Assembly: GCA_023100825.1 (NCBI GenBank)
Contig: CP095846.1
Span: 1,736,001 to 1,800,000 of the forward strand
Direction: 5' to 3'
Length of the DNA stretch: 64,000 nucleotides
Origin: Nocardioidaceae bacterium SCSIO 66511
GTDB lineage: Bacteria; Actinomycetota; Actinomycetes; Propionibacteriales; Nocardioidaceae
The translations under genes were made by a program, and so were the position numbers. Of the stretch, positions 25,643 through 35,010 are shown piece by piece; position 1 is the first letter of the stretch, and every line of letters starts with the position of its first letter. Below the pieces are notes generated by a model. The model did no database searches, had not been told where the DNA came from, and was given only the letters and a program-made list of their open reading frames with translations.

Positions 25643-27796
25643 CTAACCGGCCGGGACCCGCTCCGGGGCCGGCGGCTCGACTCGTTCGGGGTTCTCCAGC
25701 TCCACCGTCGGTAGGGCACGATCGAGCCAGCGAGGCAGCCACCAGGCCGATCGGCCGAGGAGTCGCATGACTGCGGGAACGATCAGGCAGCGGATCACCA
25801 ATGCGTCAAGCAGTACGACGACCGCGAGCCCAAGGCCCATCTGCTGCAGCATCCGGCTCGGGCTGGCGATGAAGGCGCCGAACACGACGATCATGATCGC
25901 GGCTGCGGCCGTGATGACGCCGCCGGTCGCCGCAAGGCCCTCGCGTACCGAATGGACGGCGTCGCGAGTACGCCGCCACTCCTCGTGCATGCGTGAGACG
26001 AGGAAGACCTCGTAGTCCATCGAGAGCCCGAACACGACCGCGAACATGATCACCGGCAGATACGCCTCGATCGGACCGGGCTGTGCGCCGAAGTGGCCGT
26101 CTCCGAACACGTACGTCATCACGCCGAGTGCGGCGCCGATGCTCAGCAGGTTCAGTGCCGCCGCCTTGAGTGGGATCAGGACGGATCGGAACACGGCCGT
26201 CAGGAGCACTGCCGAGACGGCGACGACCGCGGCGATGAACCAGGGGAGTCGCTCGCCGACGGCGTCGGCGAAGTCGATTGCGGCAGGAGTCGACCCGCCG
26301 ATGCGGTACGTGCCGCCCGCATCATCGGAGACGCGCGGCAGGACGTCGTCGCGCAGGGTGTGCACTAGGTCGGTGGTCGCCTGATCCGCGGGTCCGGAGT
26401 CGGGGAAGACCAGCAGGGTCGAGGCGCCCTGCTCGTCCGTCGGGATCGGGCCGGCCACCCGTTCGACGCCGTCGGTCGTACGTAGCGTTTCTGCTGCGGC
26501 GCCGGCCGCGCGCTGGTCGGCTTCGGCAAGAACGATCAGCGGTCCGTTGGCGCCGTCGCCGAACCCGTCGGCCAGTAGGTCGTACGCCTGTCGGCTCGTC
26601 GAGTCGGGGGCGTCGGTGCCGGCGTCGGCGAATCCCAATCGCATATCGAGTGCCGGTAGTGCGAGCGCGATGAGCCCCGCGACCGAGACGACGAGTGCGG
26701 CGACCGGGCGGCGCTGCACGGCCGCCGCGAGCGACCGCCAACCGCTGCCGGGTGCGCGCTTCGACTTCGCGGCGCGCTTGCGTACGCTCTTCTCGATCCG
26801 TCGACCGAACAACGTCAACAGTGCAGGCAACAGCGTGATCGAGGCGACCATCGTCATCAGCACGGTGAGCGCGACCGCCAGCGCGAGACCCTGGATCGCT
26901 CCCATCCCGATCAACAGCAGGCCCAGTAGGGCGACGATGACCGTGCACCCTGCGAACAGCACCGACCGGCCGGCTGTGTCGAGGGCCGTACGCGCGGCCG
27001 CGGCTCGCGTGAAGCCGTGCAGCAACTCGGAGCGGTACCTCGAGAAGACCAACAGCGCGTAGTCGATGCCAACCCCGAGTCCGACCAGCATCATCATCGG
27101 CGCCGCATAGCTCGGGATCGTGGCCGCCTGCGATGCGAGGGCGATGATTCCGACGGAGGTGCCCACCGCGAAGATCGCGACTATGACCGGCAGAGAACCG
27201 GCGAGCAGCGATCCGAAGAGCGGAATGAGGATGATCAGCGCCGCGAGGATGCCGAGGCCTTCGGCAGCGCCGCCGCTTTCGCTCGCGTTGCGTACGGCGT
27301 CGCCGCCGAGCTCGACCTGCAGCCCGTCGCCGTCGGCTTCCTGTGCCGTGTCGATGATCGTTCGGACGTCGGTCGGGTCGGTCTCGCTCGGCTCGGTGTC
27401 GAGGCGTACGTCTGCGAAGGCGATTGTGCCGTCGGGTGAGACCGCGCCGTCGGCTGTGTAGGGGTCACTCACCTCGGACACCTGGGTGAGCGCGTCGACG
27501 TCGGCGAGCATCGTGGTCACCCGCGGCCGTATTTGCGACGAGGCGAGGCCGTCGTCGGCGTGCATGACGATCTGCACGGTGTCTGCGGACTCACGGGGGT
27601 TCTGGCTCTCGAGGGCGTCGGCGACCGCTTGCGACTCGGTACCGGGCAATGTGTTCTCGTCGCGGTAGTCGTTGCCGATCGAGACCGATGCTGCGGTGAC
27701 GGCCACGAGGGCGATGGCCCACATTGCCAAGGCCCACCAGTGGTGGCGCTGGGACCAGGCGGCGAGCCGGACGAATCGACCCCGTTGCGTTGACAT
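25643..27796 (-). CDS. MMPL family (RND-type) exporter
   Basis: A 717-residue membrane protein with the MMPL plan: a first helix near residue 25, a large external loop, five helices around 190-350, a second helix near 385, a second external loop, and five C-terminal helices. MMPL proteins export lipids, siderophores or drugs using the proton gradient. The ATG at 27796 has GGAGGG five bases upstream. It is divergent from a PadR regulator with a palindromic site between them, which suggests inducible efflux. Confidence 0.9.
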   Translation of the reverse strand: MSTQRGRFVRLAAWSQRHHWWALAMWAIALVAVTAASVSIGNDYRDENTLPGTESQAVADALESQNPRESADTVQIVMHADDGLASSQIRPRVTTMLADVDALTQVSEVSDPYTADGAVSPDGTIAFADVRLDTEPSETDPTDVRTIIDTAQEADGDGLQVELGGDAVRNASESGGAAEGLGILAALIILIPLFGSLLAGSLPVIVAIFAVGTSVGIIALASQAATIPSYAAPMMMLVGLGVGIDYALLVFSRYRSELLHGFTRAAAARTALDTAGRSVLFAGCTVIVALLGLLLIGMGAIQGLALAVALTVLMTMVASITLLPALLTLFGRRIEKSVRKRAAKSKRAPGSGWRSLAAAVQRRPVAALVVSVAGLIALALPALDMRLGFADAGTDAPDSTSRQAYDLLADGFGDGANGPLIVLAEADQRAAGAAAETLRTTDGVERVAGPIPTDEQGASTLLVFPDSGPADQATTDLVHTLRDDVLPRVSDDAGGTYRIGGSTPAAIDFADAVGERLPWFIAAVVAVSAVLLTAVFRSVLIPLKAAALNLLSIGAALGVMTYVFGDGHFGAQPGPIEAYLPVIMFAVVFGLSMDYEVFLVSRMHEEWRRTRDAVHSVREGLAATGGVITAAAAIMIVVFGAFIASPSRMLQQMGLGLAVVVLLDALVIRCLIVPAVMRLLGRSAWWLPRWLDRALPTVELENPERVEPPAPERVPAG

Positions 27797-27824
27797 GCGT
27801 TCCCTCCGAATGTGTCGACTCCCA

Positions 27825-27845
27825 ATATGTAAGCACACAACATAT
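27825..27845. promoter_or_regulatory. Probable PadR operator
   Basis: ATATGT and ACATAT flank a nine-base spacer. Known PadR boxes have ATGT and ACAT halves about eight bases apart. It lies 29 bases upstream of the MMPL start and 39 upstream of padR, in an AT-rich patch of a GC-rich region. Confidence 0.6.
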
Positions 27846-27871
27846 GGATTGTCTACGCATCCGATCTTGCG

Positions 27872-27877
27872 TAAGGT
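27872..27877 (+). promoter_or_regulatory. -10 hexamer TAAGGT before the PadR gene
   Basis: TAAGGT ends seven bases before GTG 27885, consistent with a leaderless transcript. Confidence 0.45.
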
Positions 27878-27884
27878 AGTTGAT

Positions 27885-28217
27885 GTGAAGGCCGATGCGC
27901 TCCGTGGACAGATCGACGCGCTGATCCTCGCCAGCGTCGAGGATGAGCCGTTACACGGCTACGCGATCTCGGAGCGCATCGCGCGCCGGAGCGACGGCGA
28001 GCTCGATATGGCGACCGGTACGTTGTACCCGGCGCTGCGCCGGCTGGAGAAGGCGAAGCTGCTGCGCAGTACCTGGAGCACGGTCGGGGGACGGAAGCGA
28101 CGTACGTACCAGCTCACGGCCGCCGGGCGACGCGCGCTGAGCGCCGAACGCGACTCCTGGAGACGACTGTCGGCAGTCGTCGAGGCCGTCCTGCGCCCGG
28201 CGAAGGGCGCCGGTTAG
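27885..28217 (+). CDS. PadR family transcriptional regulator
   Basis: A 110-residue winged-helix repressor. Signature sequences are LRGQIDALILASVEDEPLHG, YAISERIARRS, MATGTLYPALRRLEKAKLL and GGRKRRTYQLTAAGRRAL. These are the DNA-binding helices and wing. It probably represses the divergent MMPL exporter through the palindrome between them. It converges on a membrane protein with a four-base gap. Confidence 0.9.
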   Translation: MKADALRGQIDALILASVEDEPLHGYAISERIARRSDGELDMATGTLYPALRRLEKAKLLRSTWSTVGGRKRRTYQLTAAGRRALSAERDSWRRLSAVVEAVLRPAKGAG

Positions 28218-28221
28218 CGCA

Positions 28222-28878
28222 CTATTCGGCTAGTCGTTGCACGACGTCGACACCGCGCAAGGCGCTGACGCACGCTGCCGTCAGCGCGGTCATGGGTGCC
28301 CAGGTCACCGCCGCGGCATAGGCGATGCCGACCAGAGTGGGTACGCCCGTCGCGACCATGGCCATCGCGGTGACGATGATCAGGACGCTGGACAGCGCGA
28401 CGCTGGTGAGCGCGAGGCGCACGACCCAGTCGCGTACACCCAGGAACCGTGTGCCGATTCCGCAACCGACGACCGTGAGCAGGGCGAAGACCAGGGTGGC
28501 GGCGCCGACCGTTTCGACGTACGCGTCGAGGTACTCGAATACGCCACCGCGGGCGTCCGCGTACTGACCGTACGGCAGCGTTGCCCAGAACTCCCAGGCG
28601 AAGGGCTGCGCGACAATGGCGGCCAGCATCCAAAGCCCGACGCGCCGCGTCTGGCCGACGGACAAGATGGCTTGGTACGACGGTGCGACTTCCGGCAGCG
28701 TGCCGAAGTCGCGAACCGCCCGCTGCTCTGCCGCAGGCATCGTCATGCCCTCGTCGACATACGCGTCGGCAGCGTCGACAAGGTGGTCGCGGGCCTCTTG
28801 CAGCAGATCGTGCTTGGCACGCGCCGAACCATGCAGGGCGGCGCCGAGGTCGGCGACGTAGGTATCGACAGCGCTCAC
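28222..28878 (-). CDS. Membrane protein with N-terminal permease-prefix/HAAS-like domain
   Basis: A 218-residue protein. The soluble N-terminus (about 1-75, LGAALHGSARAKHDLLQEARDHLVDA, then MTMPAAEQRAVRDFG) has the helical motif found in HAAS/DUF1700 and permease-prefix proteins, which often accompany PadR regulators. Four membrane helices follow (about 80-98, 118-140, 150-172, 178-200). Here it converges with padR, so linkage is by position, not operon. Function unknown. Confidence 0.65.
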   Translation of the reverse strand: MSAVDTYVADLGAALHGSARAKHDLLQEARDHLVDAADAYVDEGMTMPAAEQRAVRDFGTLPEVAPSYQAILSVGQTRRVGLWMLAAIVAQPFAWEFWATLPYGQYADARGGVFEYLDAYVETVGAATLVFALLTVVGCGIGTRFLGVRDWVVRLALTSVALSSVLIIVTAMAMVATGVPTLVGIAYAAAVTWAPMTALTAACVSALRGVDVVQRLAE

Positions 28879-28972
28879 CCGACCATCGTCGCGCCCCGTA
28901 CGACCCGGGACAAGTCGATTGGACCGATCTCAGGGCATCGTCAGGGACAACCCGGGACGGATCGCTCCGGTG

Positions 28973-29887
28973 TCAGCGCTGCAGCGCAGATCCGGTGATG
29001 CGCTTGTACGTCGCGTCGGCGATTCCGCGCATGCCCTTGCGGAACGGGTGATACGACGCGGCGCGATTGAGCTTGAGGTACTGCCCGTTGATCCAGGCTC
29101 GCTGGCCGTCGCACGCTGTGTGGCCGACCGAGGGCGGGTACATGCCGACGAACTTGGCGCCGTTCGCCTTCGCGGCGGTGCGCAACGACTTGTTCAGAGT
29201 CCGCTCGACGGAGTCGGCCCATTTGTAGTCGCCCTTGGCGAACGGCACGATCCTGCGGCAGTAGCTGCCGTCGACCGGAGCGATGCGAAGGTAGCCGACG
29301 ACGACGATCTCGGCGTTCGGGGAACGATCGCGGATGTTCTTGATGGCACGCTCGATCCGCGGCTCGATGCGCTTGGCGTCGCGCTTCTTGAAGTCGATGC
29401 CCCTACGGTTGAACCACTTCTTGCACGGTGAGCCCTTGGGGTTCTTGTCGGCGAGCTCGGGGCATTTGGCGAGCACCGAACCGAACAATCCGTAGTCGTT
29501 GCCGCCGATGCCGAGCGTGACCAGATCTGTGTCGGCGGTGAGCGCGTCGAGCTGCGGGGCGTTCTCGCCGCCATTGATCGACTGCGGCTTACGTAGGTGC
29601 TTCGTACGCGCGCCCGAGCAGCTCGCATCGACGTACGAGTCGACGTCGAGCGCCTTCGCGACCATCGCGGGGTAGTTGTGCGTCGACCGAAGGCATCCGG
29701 CCGGGTCGTCGCGCATGTCGGGGATGAGGGGACCGGCGGTGTAGGAGTCGCCGAGCGCGACGTACTCGCCGTACGCGGGTGCCTGCTGCGGCTCTGCGCT
29801 GCCCGATGGTGCGGCGGCGAACGGAACGGTCGCGACCACGAGGGCGCTCACGAGCGCGCCGAGGCTGCGTAGGGACGGACGGGTCAT
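28973..29887 (-). CDS. Secreted SGNH/GDSL-family hydrolase, second copy
   Basis: A 304-residue paralogue of the protein at 24493, collinear across its length. Signal peptide about 1-31. Nucleophile Ser48 in ALGDSYTAG, GIGGNDYGLFG, and the histidine in ASYHPFRKGMRGIA. The Cys pattern is conserved. Its start overlaps the stop of the GtrA gene (ATGA), so the two are translated together. AAGGAG lies nine bases upstream. Confidence 0.88.
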   Translation of the reverse strand: MTRPSLRSLGALVSALVVATVPFAAAPSGSAEPQQAPAYGEYVALGDSYTAGPLIPDMRDDPAGCLRSTHNYPAMVAKALDVDSYVDASCSGARTKHLRKPQSINGGENAPQLDALTADTDLVTLGIGGNDYGLFGSVLAKCPELADKNPKGSPCKKWFNRRGIDFKKRDAKRIEPRIERAIKNIRDRSPNAEIVVVGYLRIAPVDGSYCRRIVPFAKGDYKWADSVERTLNKSLRTAAKANGAKFVGMYPPSVGHTACDGQRAWINGQYLKLNRAASYHPFRKGMRGIADATYKRITGSALQR

Positions 29888-30387
29888 GCGGACGGCTCCT
29901 TCTCGGCCGAGGGATCGGCGTCACCATACTCGCGGTCGGCTGGTTTCGTCCTGAACACGATCAACTTGTACGCCCAGTAGCGCGCGATCGTCGCCAGTAG
30001 TAACCCGATGACGTTGGCAGAGATGTTGTCGGCCATGACGGAGCTCTGGTCGAGGACGTATCGAGAGAACGCCAAGCAGAGCGACGGGATCGCGGTGGCT
30101 CCGACATTGACAAGTGCGAACCGGATGAACTCGGCGACGATCGTGTCGGAGTCGGCCGCATCGAACACCCACCAGCGGTTGCCCGCGAAACTGACGATCG
30201 TGCCGACCGCCATCGCGATGACGTACGCCTCGATCGGGTGATCGAGCAGGACGGGGCGCTCGCCGGTGTGCACCAGAAGGTTGAAGACGGCGATCGTGAC
30301 GCCGGTGGAAACCAGCCCGATGACCGCGAAACGGAGCCCCTCTGGAAGCCTCCGGCGGTCTCCGACACCAACGTCCACTTCCACCAT
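29884..30387 (-). CDS. GtrA family membrane protein
   Basis: A 167-residue protein with four membrane helices (about 15-35, 48-68, 84-108, 118-140) and a polar tail. FAVIGLVSTGVTIAVFNLL, AGNRWWVF and ARYWAYKLIVFR are typical of GtrA, which is linked to transfer of polyprenyl-linked sugars across the membrane. No glycosyltransferase is adjacent. Start ATG 30387 is chosen as the first codon of the conserved region; no ribosome binding site is seen. Coupled to the SGNH hydrolase downstream. Confidence 0.82.
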   Translation of the reverse strand: MVEVDVGVGDRRRLPEGLRFAVIGLVSTGVTIAVFNLLVHTGERPVLLDHPIEAYVIAMAVGTIVSFAGNRWWVFDAADSDTIVAEFIRFALVNVGATAIPSLCLAFSRYVLDQSSVMADNISANVIGLLLATIARYWAYKLIVFRTKPADREYGDADPSAEKEPSA

Positions 30388-30473
30388 CGTGATAAAAGCG
30401 TACGCAACGGGTGGGTCGCTGCCCTCTACCGGCACCGGATCCGCGCGTGTTCGGGCCTGACGTTGCCCCGCGA

Positions 30474-30596
30474 AATACCACGGGCCCATAGCAAACCGCG
30501 CTACTCACCAGCAAACTTGCCCCCCTAGCGGCGTGGAATACCACGGGCCCATAGCAAACCGCGCGCAGTTTGCTATGGGCCCGTGGTAAACCGCGC
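30474..30596. repeat. Three-copy repeat forming a 25-bp-stem palindrome
   Basis: A 28-base unit (AATACCACGGGCCCATAGCA...) occurs directly at 30474-30501 and 30537-30564. A third copy is inverted at 30568-30592. Copies two and three form a stem with 21 perfect core pairs and a short loop. The inverted copy ends just before the serine hydrolase stop at 30598-30600. The arrangement copy-copy-inverted copy resembles that of the palindrome at 20690. Confidence 0.85.
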
Positions 30597-30597
30597 C

Positions 30598-31986
30598 TCA
30601 GCGCGGCGCACGTACCCCGGCGGGAAGGGTGAAGTCGTCGAGTGGGGTCGCGGTGGTGGCGCTCGGGCCGCGAGTGCGGAGTACGCGGCCGTGCTCGTCG
30701 AACTCGTACCTGATCGGCTCGCTGTACGAACCGTAGCCGGACGTTTCAGCGATGCGCAGGGTCGTCTCGTCGACGACCTCGAGCCGGGTGACGTCCTCGA
30801 CCGGGTCGGCGTCCGTCGGATCGACCAGATACAGCCGACCGCCGAGCAGGGCGACGTCCGCGACACCCCACAGCGTCGCGAACTGCCCGGTGAACCGCCG
30901 CAGGTCGGCACCGCTCGGGTCGGGCTCCGCCGCAGCGGCGAGGTCGATGAGTCGTACGCCCGCGTGCGCGAGCGTCTCCGACGGCCCGTCGATCGCGTTG
31001 GTGAACACCGAGACCGCGATGCGGCCGCTCGGATCCGCAACCGACGTCGTGATGTGGCCGGGGTATCCGCCGCCGTGTCCGATCGTCGACCGCTCGCCGA
31101 CGCGCACCACCGCGAGCCCGTGCGCGTACTCGCGGTCACCTCTGCCCGTCTGCCAGACCGGATGCTGCATCTGGCGCTTCGACTGTTCATCGAGTAGCCG
31201 GTCGTCGCCCTCGAAGTGCGCGGAGAAGTACGTCACCGTGTCGGCCGCAGTCGAGTAGAAGCCGGTCGCCGAGGCCAATGCGCCGGTGTCGATGTGCTCG
31301 ATCGGGACCCTCCGGTCGGAGTACGCCAGCGCGGTGTATCCCGTTGCGTAGTCGGCGCTGCGGGTCGGGTCGAGGTCGGTGCCGGTGTCGGGCAGGCCGA
31401 GCGGTTCGATCACCGCGCTGCGCAACAGCTGGTCGTACGAAAGCCCGCTCGCCGCCTCGAGGATCAACCCGAGTACGCCGTACCCGATGTTGGAGTACTT
31501 GAAGCGCTCGTTGCGCTCGATCACCGACGAAGCACTCGAACGAGCGATCTCTCGCAATTGGTCCCGGTCCGGAAACGCCCGCCGCAGCTGCCAGAAGTCG
31601 CCGTCGTCGCTGTCGCGGACAACGCCGCCACCGTGCGCGAGGAGCTCGCGAACCGTGACATCACCAAGAGGCGCGCCCGCGAGCTCGTCCACCCAGTCGC
31701 CGGCCCGGTCGTCGAGTCGTAGTGGTCCGCGCGCGACCAGCTGGAACACCGCCGTGCTGGTGAACGTCTTGGAATGCGATGCGATCCGGAACAGCGATCC
31801 GGTCGTCAGCGGCACCTCGTCATCGAGGTCGGCGTACCCGTACGCGGTGGACAGTGCGAGGTCACGGTCGACGAGTACGGCCGCCTGCACGCCGGGCACT
31901 CGCAGATAGCGTCGCCGGTACTCGAGCCAGCTGTCGTAGTACGCCATCGCCTCGCGGACGGCGGGCGGATCCGGCACAGTCGGCAT
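30598..31986 (-). CDS. Serine hydrolase of the beta-lactamase/DD-peptidase fold
   Basis: A 462-residue protein of the class C beta-lactamase/DD-carboxypeptidase superfamily. Nucleophile motif Ser70-x-x-Lys73 in ASHSKTFTS and YSN motif Tyr164-Ser-Asn166 are intact; the third motif may be the HGGGYPG near residue 310. A C-terminal beta-barrel-like domain (about 355-462) follows. No signal peptide, so it is probably a cytoplasmic esterase or peptidase rather than a resistance enzyme. GAGGA lies four bases before ATG 31986. The open frame continues far upstream antisense to rpsO and pnp; that part is not coding. Confidence 0.82.
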   Translation of the reverse strand: MPTVPDPPAVREAMAYYDSWLEYRRRYLRVPGVQAAVLVDRDLALSTAYGYADLDDEVPLTTGSLFRIASHSKTFTSTAVFQLVARGPLRLDDRAGDWVDELAGAPLGDVTVRELLAHGGGVVRDSDDGDFWQLRRAFPDRDQLREIARSSASSVIERNERFKYSNIGYGVLGLILEAASGLSYDQLLRSAVIEPLGLPDTGTDLDPTRSADYATGYTALAYSDRRVPIEHIDTGALASATGFYSTAADTVTYFSAHFEGDDRLLDEQSKRQMQHPVWQTGRGDREYAHGLAVVRVGERSTIGHGGGYPGHITTSVADPSGRIAVSVFTNAIDGPSETLAHAGVRLIDLAAAAEPDPSGADLRRFTGQFATLWGVADVALLGGRLYLVDPTDADPVEDVTRLEVVDETTLRIAETSGYGSYSEPIRYEFDEHGRVLRTRGPSATTATPLDDFTLPAGVRAPR

Positions 31987-32092
31987 GAGTCCTCGCTGTC
32001 GTACAGTGGCCGCGGTAGACCGACGCCATGATGGCAGTTGCGTGGCCCGTTGCACGCGATGGTGCCGATTAGGGGCGCCCGCGCTCGGCTGA

Positions 32093-32098
32093 TAGCCT
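32093..32098 (+). promoter_or_regulatory. -10 hexamer TAGCCT before rpsO
   Basis: TAGCCT in the rpsO upstream region gives a leader of about 85 bases before the GTG at 32188. Confidence 0.4.
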
Positions 32099-32187
32099 GA
32101 CAGGTGCCGTATAGCGGCCACGGATATCAGAGTGCCCGGGTGAACAGGCCCCGGCGCGCCGTGCAACGAATCCTCGAAGGGACAATA

Positions 32188-32490
32188 GTGGCGACGAAGA
32201 CTGCCAAGAAGAAGGTCAGCGCTTCGGTGACCGAGGCGACCAAGGCCGAGATCATCAAGGAGTACGCGACGAGCGACGGCGACACGGGGTCCCCCGAGGT
32301 CCAGATCGCTCTGCTGACCAAGCGCATCACCGGTCTCACCGAGCACCTCAAGCAGCACAAGCACGACCACCACAGCCGTCGTGGTCTGCTGCTGCTCGTC
32401 GGCCAGCGCCGGCGACTGCTGAACTACCTGCAGAACACCGAGATCGACCGCTACCGCAGCCTGATCGACAGGCTCGGCCTGCGCCGTTGA
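32188..32490 (+). CDS. rpsO: 30S ribosomal protein S15
   Basis: A 100-residue primary binding protein of the 16S rRNA central domain. The core [20 protein letters not shown], the [20 protein letters not shown] region and the C-terminal [18 protein letters not shown] are unmistakable. The N-terminus is about ten residues longer than in E. coli and Lys-rich. GTG start with GAAGGGA upstream. pnp lies downstream after a terminator-like hairpin, the usual rpsO-pnp order. Confidence 0.97.
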   Translation: MATKTAKKKVSASVTEATKAEIIKEYATSDGDTGSPEVQIALLTKRITGLTEHLKQHKHDHHSRRGLLLLVGQRRRLLNYLQNTEIDRYRSLIDRLGLRR

Positions 32491-32498
32491 CGCCGACG

Positions 32499-32532
32499 AG
32501 AGCGGCCCTGTCGCATGACAGCGGCCGCTCTT
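32499..32532 (+). terminator. Hairpin after rpsO
   Basis: AGAGCGGCCCTGTC pairs with GACAGCGGCCGCTCTT with one bulge and a GCAT loop, nine bases after the rpsO stop. TTGTACGT follows. It may attenuate rather than stop transcription into pnp and could be an RNase III target, as known for rpsO-pnp leaders in other bacteria. Confidence 0.65.
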
Positions 32533-32760
32533 GTACGTAACAACTACATAGATCCAACGACCATGGAGCAGTTGGCTGTCCGTCCGGCATGCTCGGTCCT
32601 CGGTAGTGGCCCTCGGGAGGGCATCTCCCACCCGCAGGCCTCGATCGAAGACCGGCGCCGACCCCGATGCCAGCACTGACATCGGCGTGAACGCGACGCC
32701 GACCGCGGCAGCACTGCTCCGCGATCGCACACCAGATTCGTGTGCAGAGAGGGGTTTCCC

Positions 32761-35010
32761 ATGGAGGGACCCGACATCACCTTCGCCGAAACAGTCATCG
32801 ACAACGGCTCGTTCGGCACCCGCAAGATCCGCTTCGAGACCGGTCGGCTGGCTCAGCAGGCCGCCGGTGCGGTCTCCGCGTACCTCGACGACGACACGAT
32901 GCTGCTGTCGACCACCGCGGCCGGCAAGCATCCGAAGGACCACTTCGACTTCTTCCCGCTGACGGTCGACGTCGAGGAGCGGATGTACGCCGCGGGCCGC
33001 ATCCCCGGCTCGTTCTTCCGCCGCGAGGGCCGTCCCAGCGAGGACGCCATCCTCACCTGCCGGCTGATCGACCGCCCGCTGCGCCCCACTTTCAAGAAGG
33101 GCCTGCGTAACGAGGTCCAGGTCGTCATCACGGTGATGGCGCTCAACCCCGACGTCGCGTACGACGTGCTCGCCATCAACGCCGCGTCGGCTTCGACGCA
33201 GATCTCCGGCCTCCCGTTCACGGGTCCCGTCGGCGGTGTCCGGGTCGCCCTGATCGGTGACCAGTGGGTTGCGTTCCCGACGCACAGCCAGCTCGAGGAG
33301 TCCGTGTTCGACATGGTCGTCGCGGGCCGCATCGCCGAACAGCCCGACGGCTCCAGCGACGTCGCGATCATGATGGTCGAGGCAGAGTCCACCGAGTCGA
33401 CCTGGGAGCTCGTCCGCGGTGGCGCGACCGCTCCGACCGAGGGCGTCGTGGCCGACGGCCTCGAGGCAGCGAAGGTCTTCATCCGCCAGCTCTGCGAGGC
33501 GCAGGCTGCACTCGCCGAGAAGGCCGCGAAGCCGGTCCAGGAGTTCCCGATCTTCCTCGACTACGAGGACGACGCGTTCAACGCGGTCGACAACGCGGTG
33601 CGCAGTGATCTCGCGCAGGCGCTGACGATCGCCGACAAGCAGGAGCGCGAGTCGCGTCTCGACGAGGTCAAGGCAGCGGCCATCGACAAGCTCGGTGCCG
33701 AGTTCGAGGGCCGCGAGAAGGAGCTGGGTGCTTCCATCCGGGCGCTCACCAAGACCCTCGTCCGCGAGCGGGTGCTCCGCGACAAGGTACGTATCGACGG
33801 GCGCGGCCTGGCCGATATTCGTACCCTCTCGGCCGAGGTCGGCGTGCTCCCGCGCGTGCACGGCTCGGCGCTGTTCGAGCGTGGCGAGACCCAGATCCTC
33901 GGTGTCACGACCCTGAACATGCTCGGCCTCGAGCAGAAGCTCGACACGCTGTCGCCGGAGAAGACCCGGCGCTACATGCACAACTACAACTTCCCGCCGT
34001 ACTCGACCGGTGAAACCGGCCGGGTCGGTTCGCCGAAGCGTCGCGAGGTCGGCCACGGTGCGCTCGCCGGCCGGGCACTGCTGCCCGTGCTGCCCTCGCG
34101 CGAGGAGTTCCCGTACGCCATCCGGCAGGTCTCCGAGGCGCTCAGCTCCAACGGCTCGACGTCGATGGGTTCGGTCTGCGCCTCCACGATGGGTCTGCTC
34201 AACGCCGGTGTGCCGCTGCGCGCGCCGGTCGCCGGCATCGCGATGGGCCTCATCTCCGGTGAGGTCGACGGCAAACCCGCGTACGTCACGCTGACCGACA
34301 TCCTCGGCGCCGAAGACGCCTTCGGCGACATGGACTTCAAGGTCGCGGGCACCCGCGAGTTCGTCACCGCGCTGCAGCTCGACACGAAGCTCGACGGCAT
34401 CCCGGCCGACGTGCTCGCCGGCGCGCTCAGCCAGGCGCACGACGCCCGCCTGACGATCCTCGACGTGATGAGCGAGGCCATCGACGGGCCCGACGAGATG
34501 TCGCTGTACGCGCCGCGGATCATCACATTGCGCGTACCCGTCGACAAGATCGGTGAGGTCATCGGCCCGAAGGGCAAGGTGATCAACCAGATCCAGGACG
34601 ACACCGGTGCGGAGATCTCGATCGAGGACGACGGCACGATCTATGTCGGCGCCGACAACGGCGAGGCCGCGGAAGCCGCCCGTACCGCGATCAACGCGAT
34701 CGCCAATCCGACGATGCCCGAGGTCGGCGAGCGCTACCTCGGCACGGTCGTCAAGACGACGAACTTCGGTGCGTTCGTCTCGCTGCTGCCCGGCAAGGAC
34801 GGCCTGCTGCACATCAGCAAGCTGCGCGCGCTGAACAACAACCAGCGCGTCGAGTCCGTCGAGGACGTCGTCTCGGTCGGCCAGAAGGTCCAGGTCGAGA
34901 TCGGCGAGATCGACGACCGCGGCAAGCTCTCGCTCGTCCCGGTGATCGAGGATGCTGAGTCTGACGCTTCGGGCAGCGACGAGGAGAGCGCGTCTTCGGA
35001 CGACGAGTGA
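32761..35010 (+). CDS. pnp: polyribonucleotide nucleotidyltransferase
   Basis: Phosphorolytic 3'-5' exoribonuclease (749 residues), also making RNA tails and, in actinobacteria, guanosine alarmones. Two RNase PH domains (about 10-230 and 340-550; [34 protein letters not shown] region), an all-alpha linker, a KH domain ([20 protein letters not shown]-like at about 595-650) and an S1 domain ([22 protein letters not shown]) ending in an acidic tail. Start ATG 32761 has GAGAGGGG upstream. Overlaps the M16 peptidase by GTGA. Confidence 0.97.
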   Translation: MEGPDITFAETVIDNGSFGTRKIRFETGRLAQQAAGAVSAYLDDDTMLLSTTAAGKHPKDHFDFFPLTVDVEERMYAAGRIPGSFFRREGRPSEDAILTCRLIDRPLRPTFKKGLRNEVQVVITVMALNPDVAYDVLAINAASASTQISGLPFTGPVGGVRVALIGDQWVAFPTHSQLEESVFDMVVAGRIAEQPDGSSDVAIMMVEAESTESTWELVRGGATAPTEGVVADGLEAAKVFIRQLCEAQAALAEKAAKPVQEFPIFLDYEDDAFNAVDNAVRSDLAQALTIADKQERESRLDEVKAAAIDKLGAEFEGREKELGASIRALTKTLVRERVLRDKVRIDGRGLADIRTLSAEVGVLPRVHGSALFERGETQILGVTTLNMLGLEQKLDTLSPEKTRRYMHNYNFPPYSTGETGRVGSPKRREVGHGALAGRALLPVLPSREEFPYAIRQVSEALSSNGSTSMGSVCASTMGLLNAGVPLRAPVAGIAMGLISGEVDGKPAYVTLTDILGAEDAFGDMDFKVAGTREFVTALQLDTKLDGIPADVLAGALSQAHDARLTILDVMSEAIDGPDEMSLYAPRIITLRVPVDKIGEVIGPKGKVINQIQDDTGAEISIEDDGTIYVGADNGEAAEAARTAINAIANPTMPEVGERYLGTVVKTTNFGAFVSLLPGKDGLLHISKLRALNNNQRVESVEDVVSVGQKVQVEIGEIDDRGKLSLVPVIEDAESDASGSDEESASSDDE

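Noticed and set aside
30598-31986. Serine hydrolase as a true beta-lactamase resistance gene
   Set aside because: No signal peptide and an additional C-terminal domain; more likely an esterase or peptidase.
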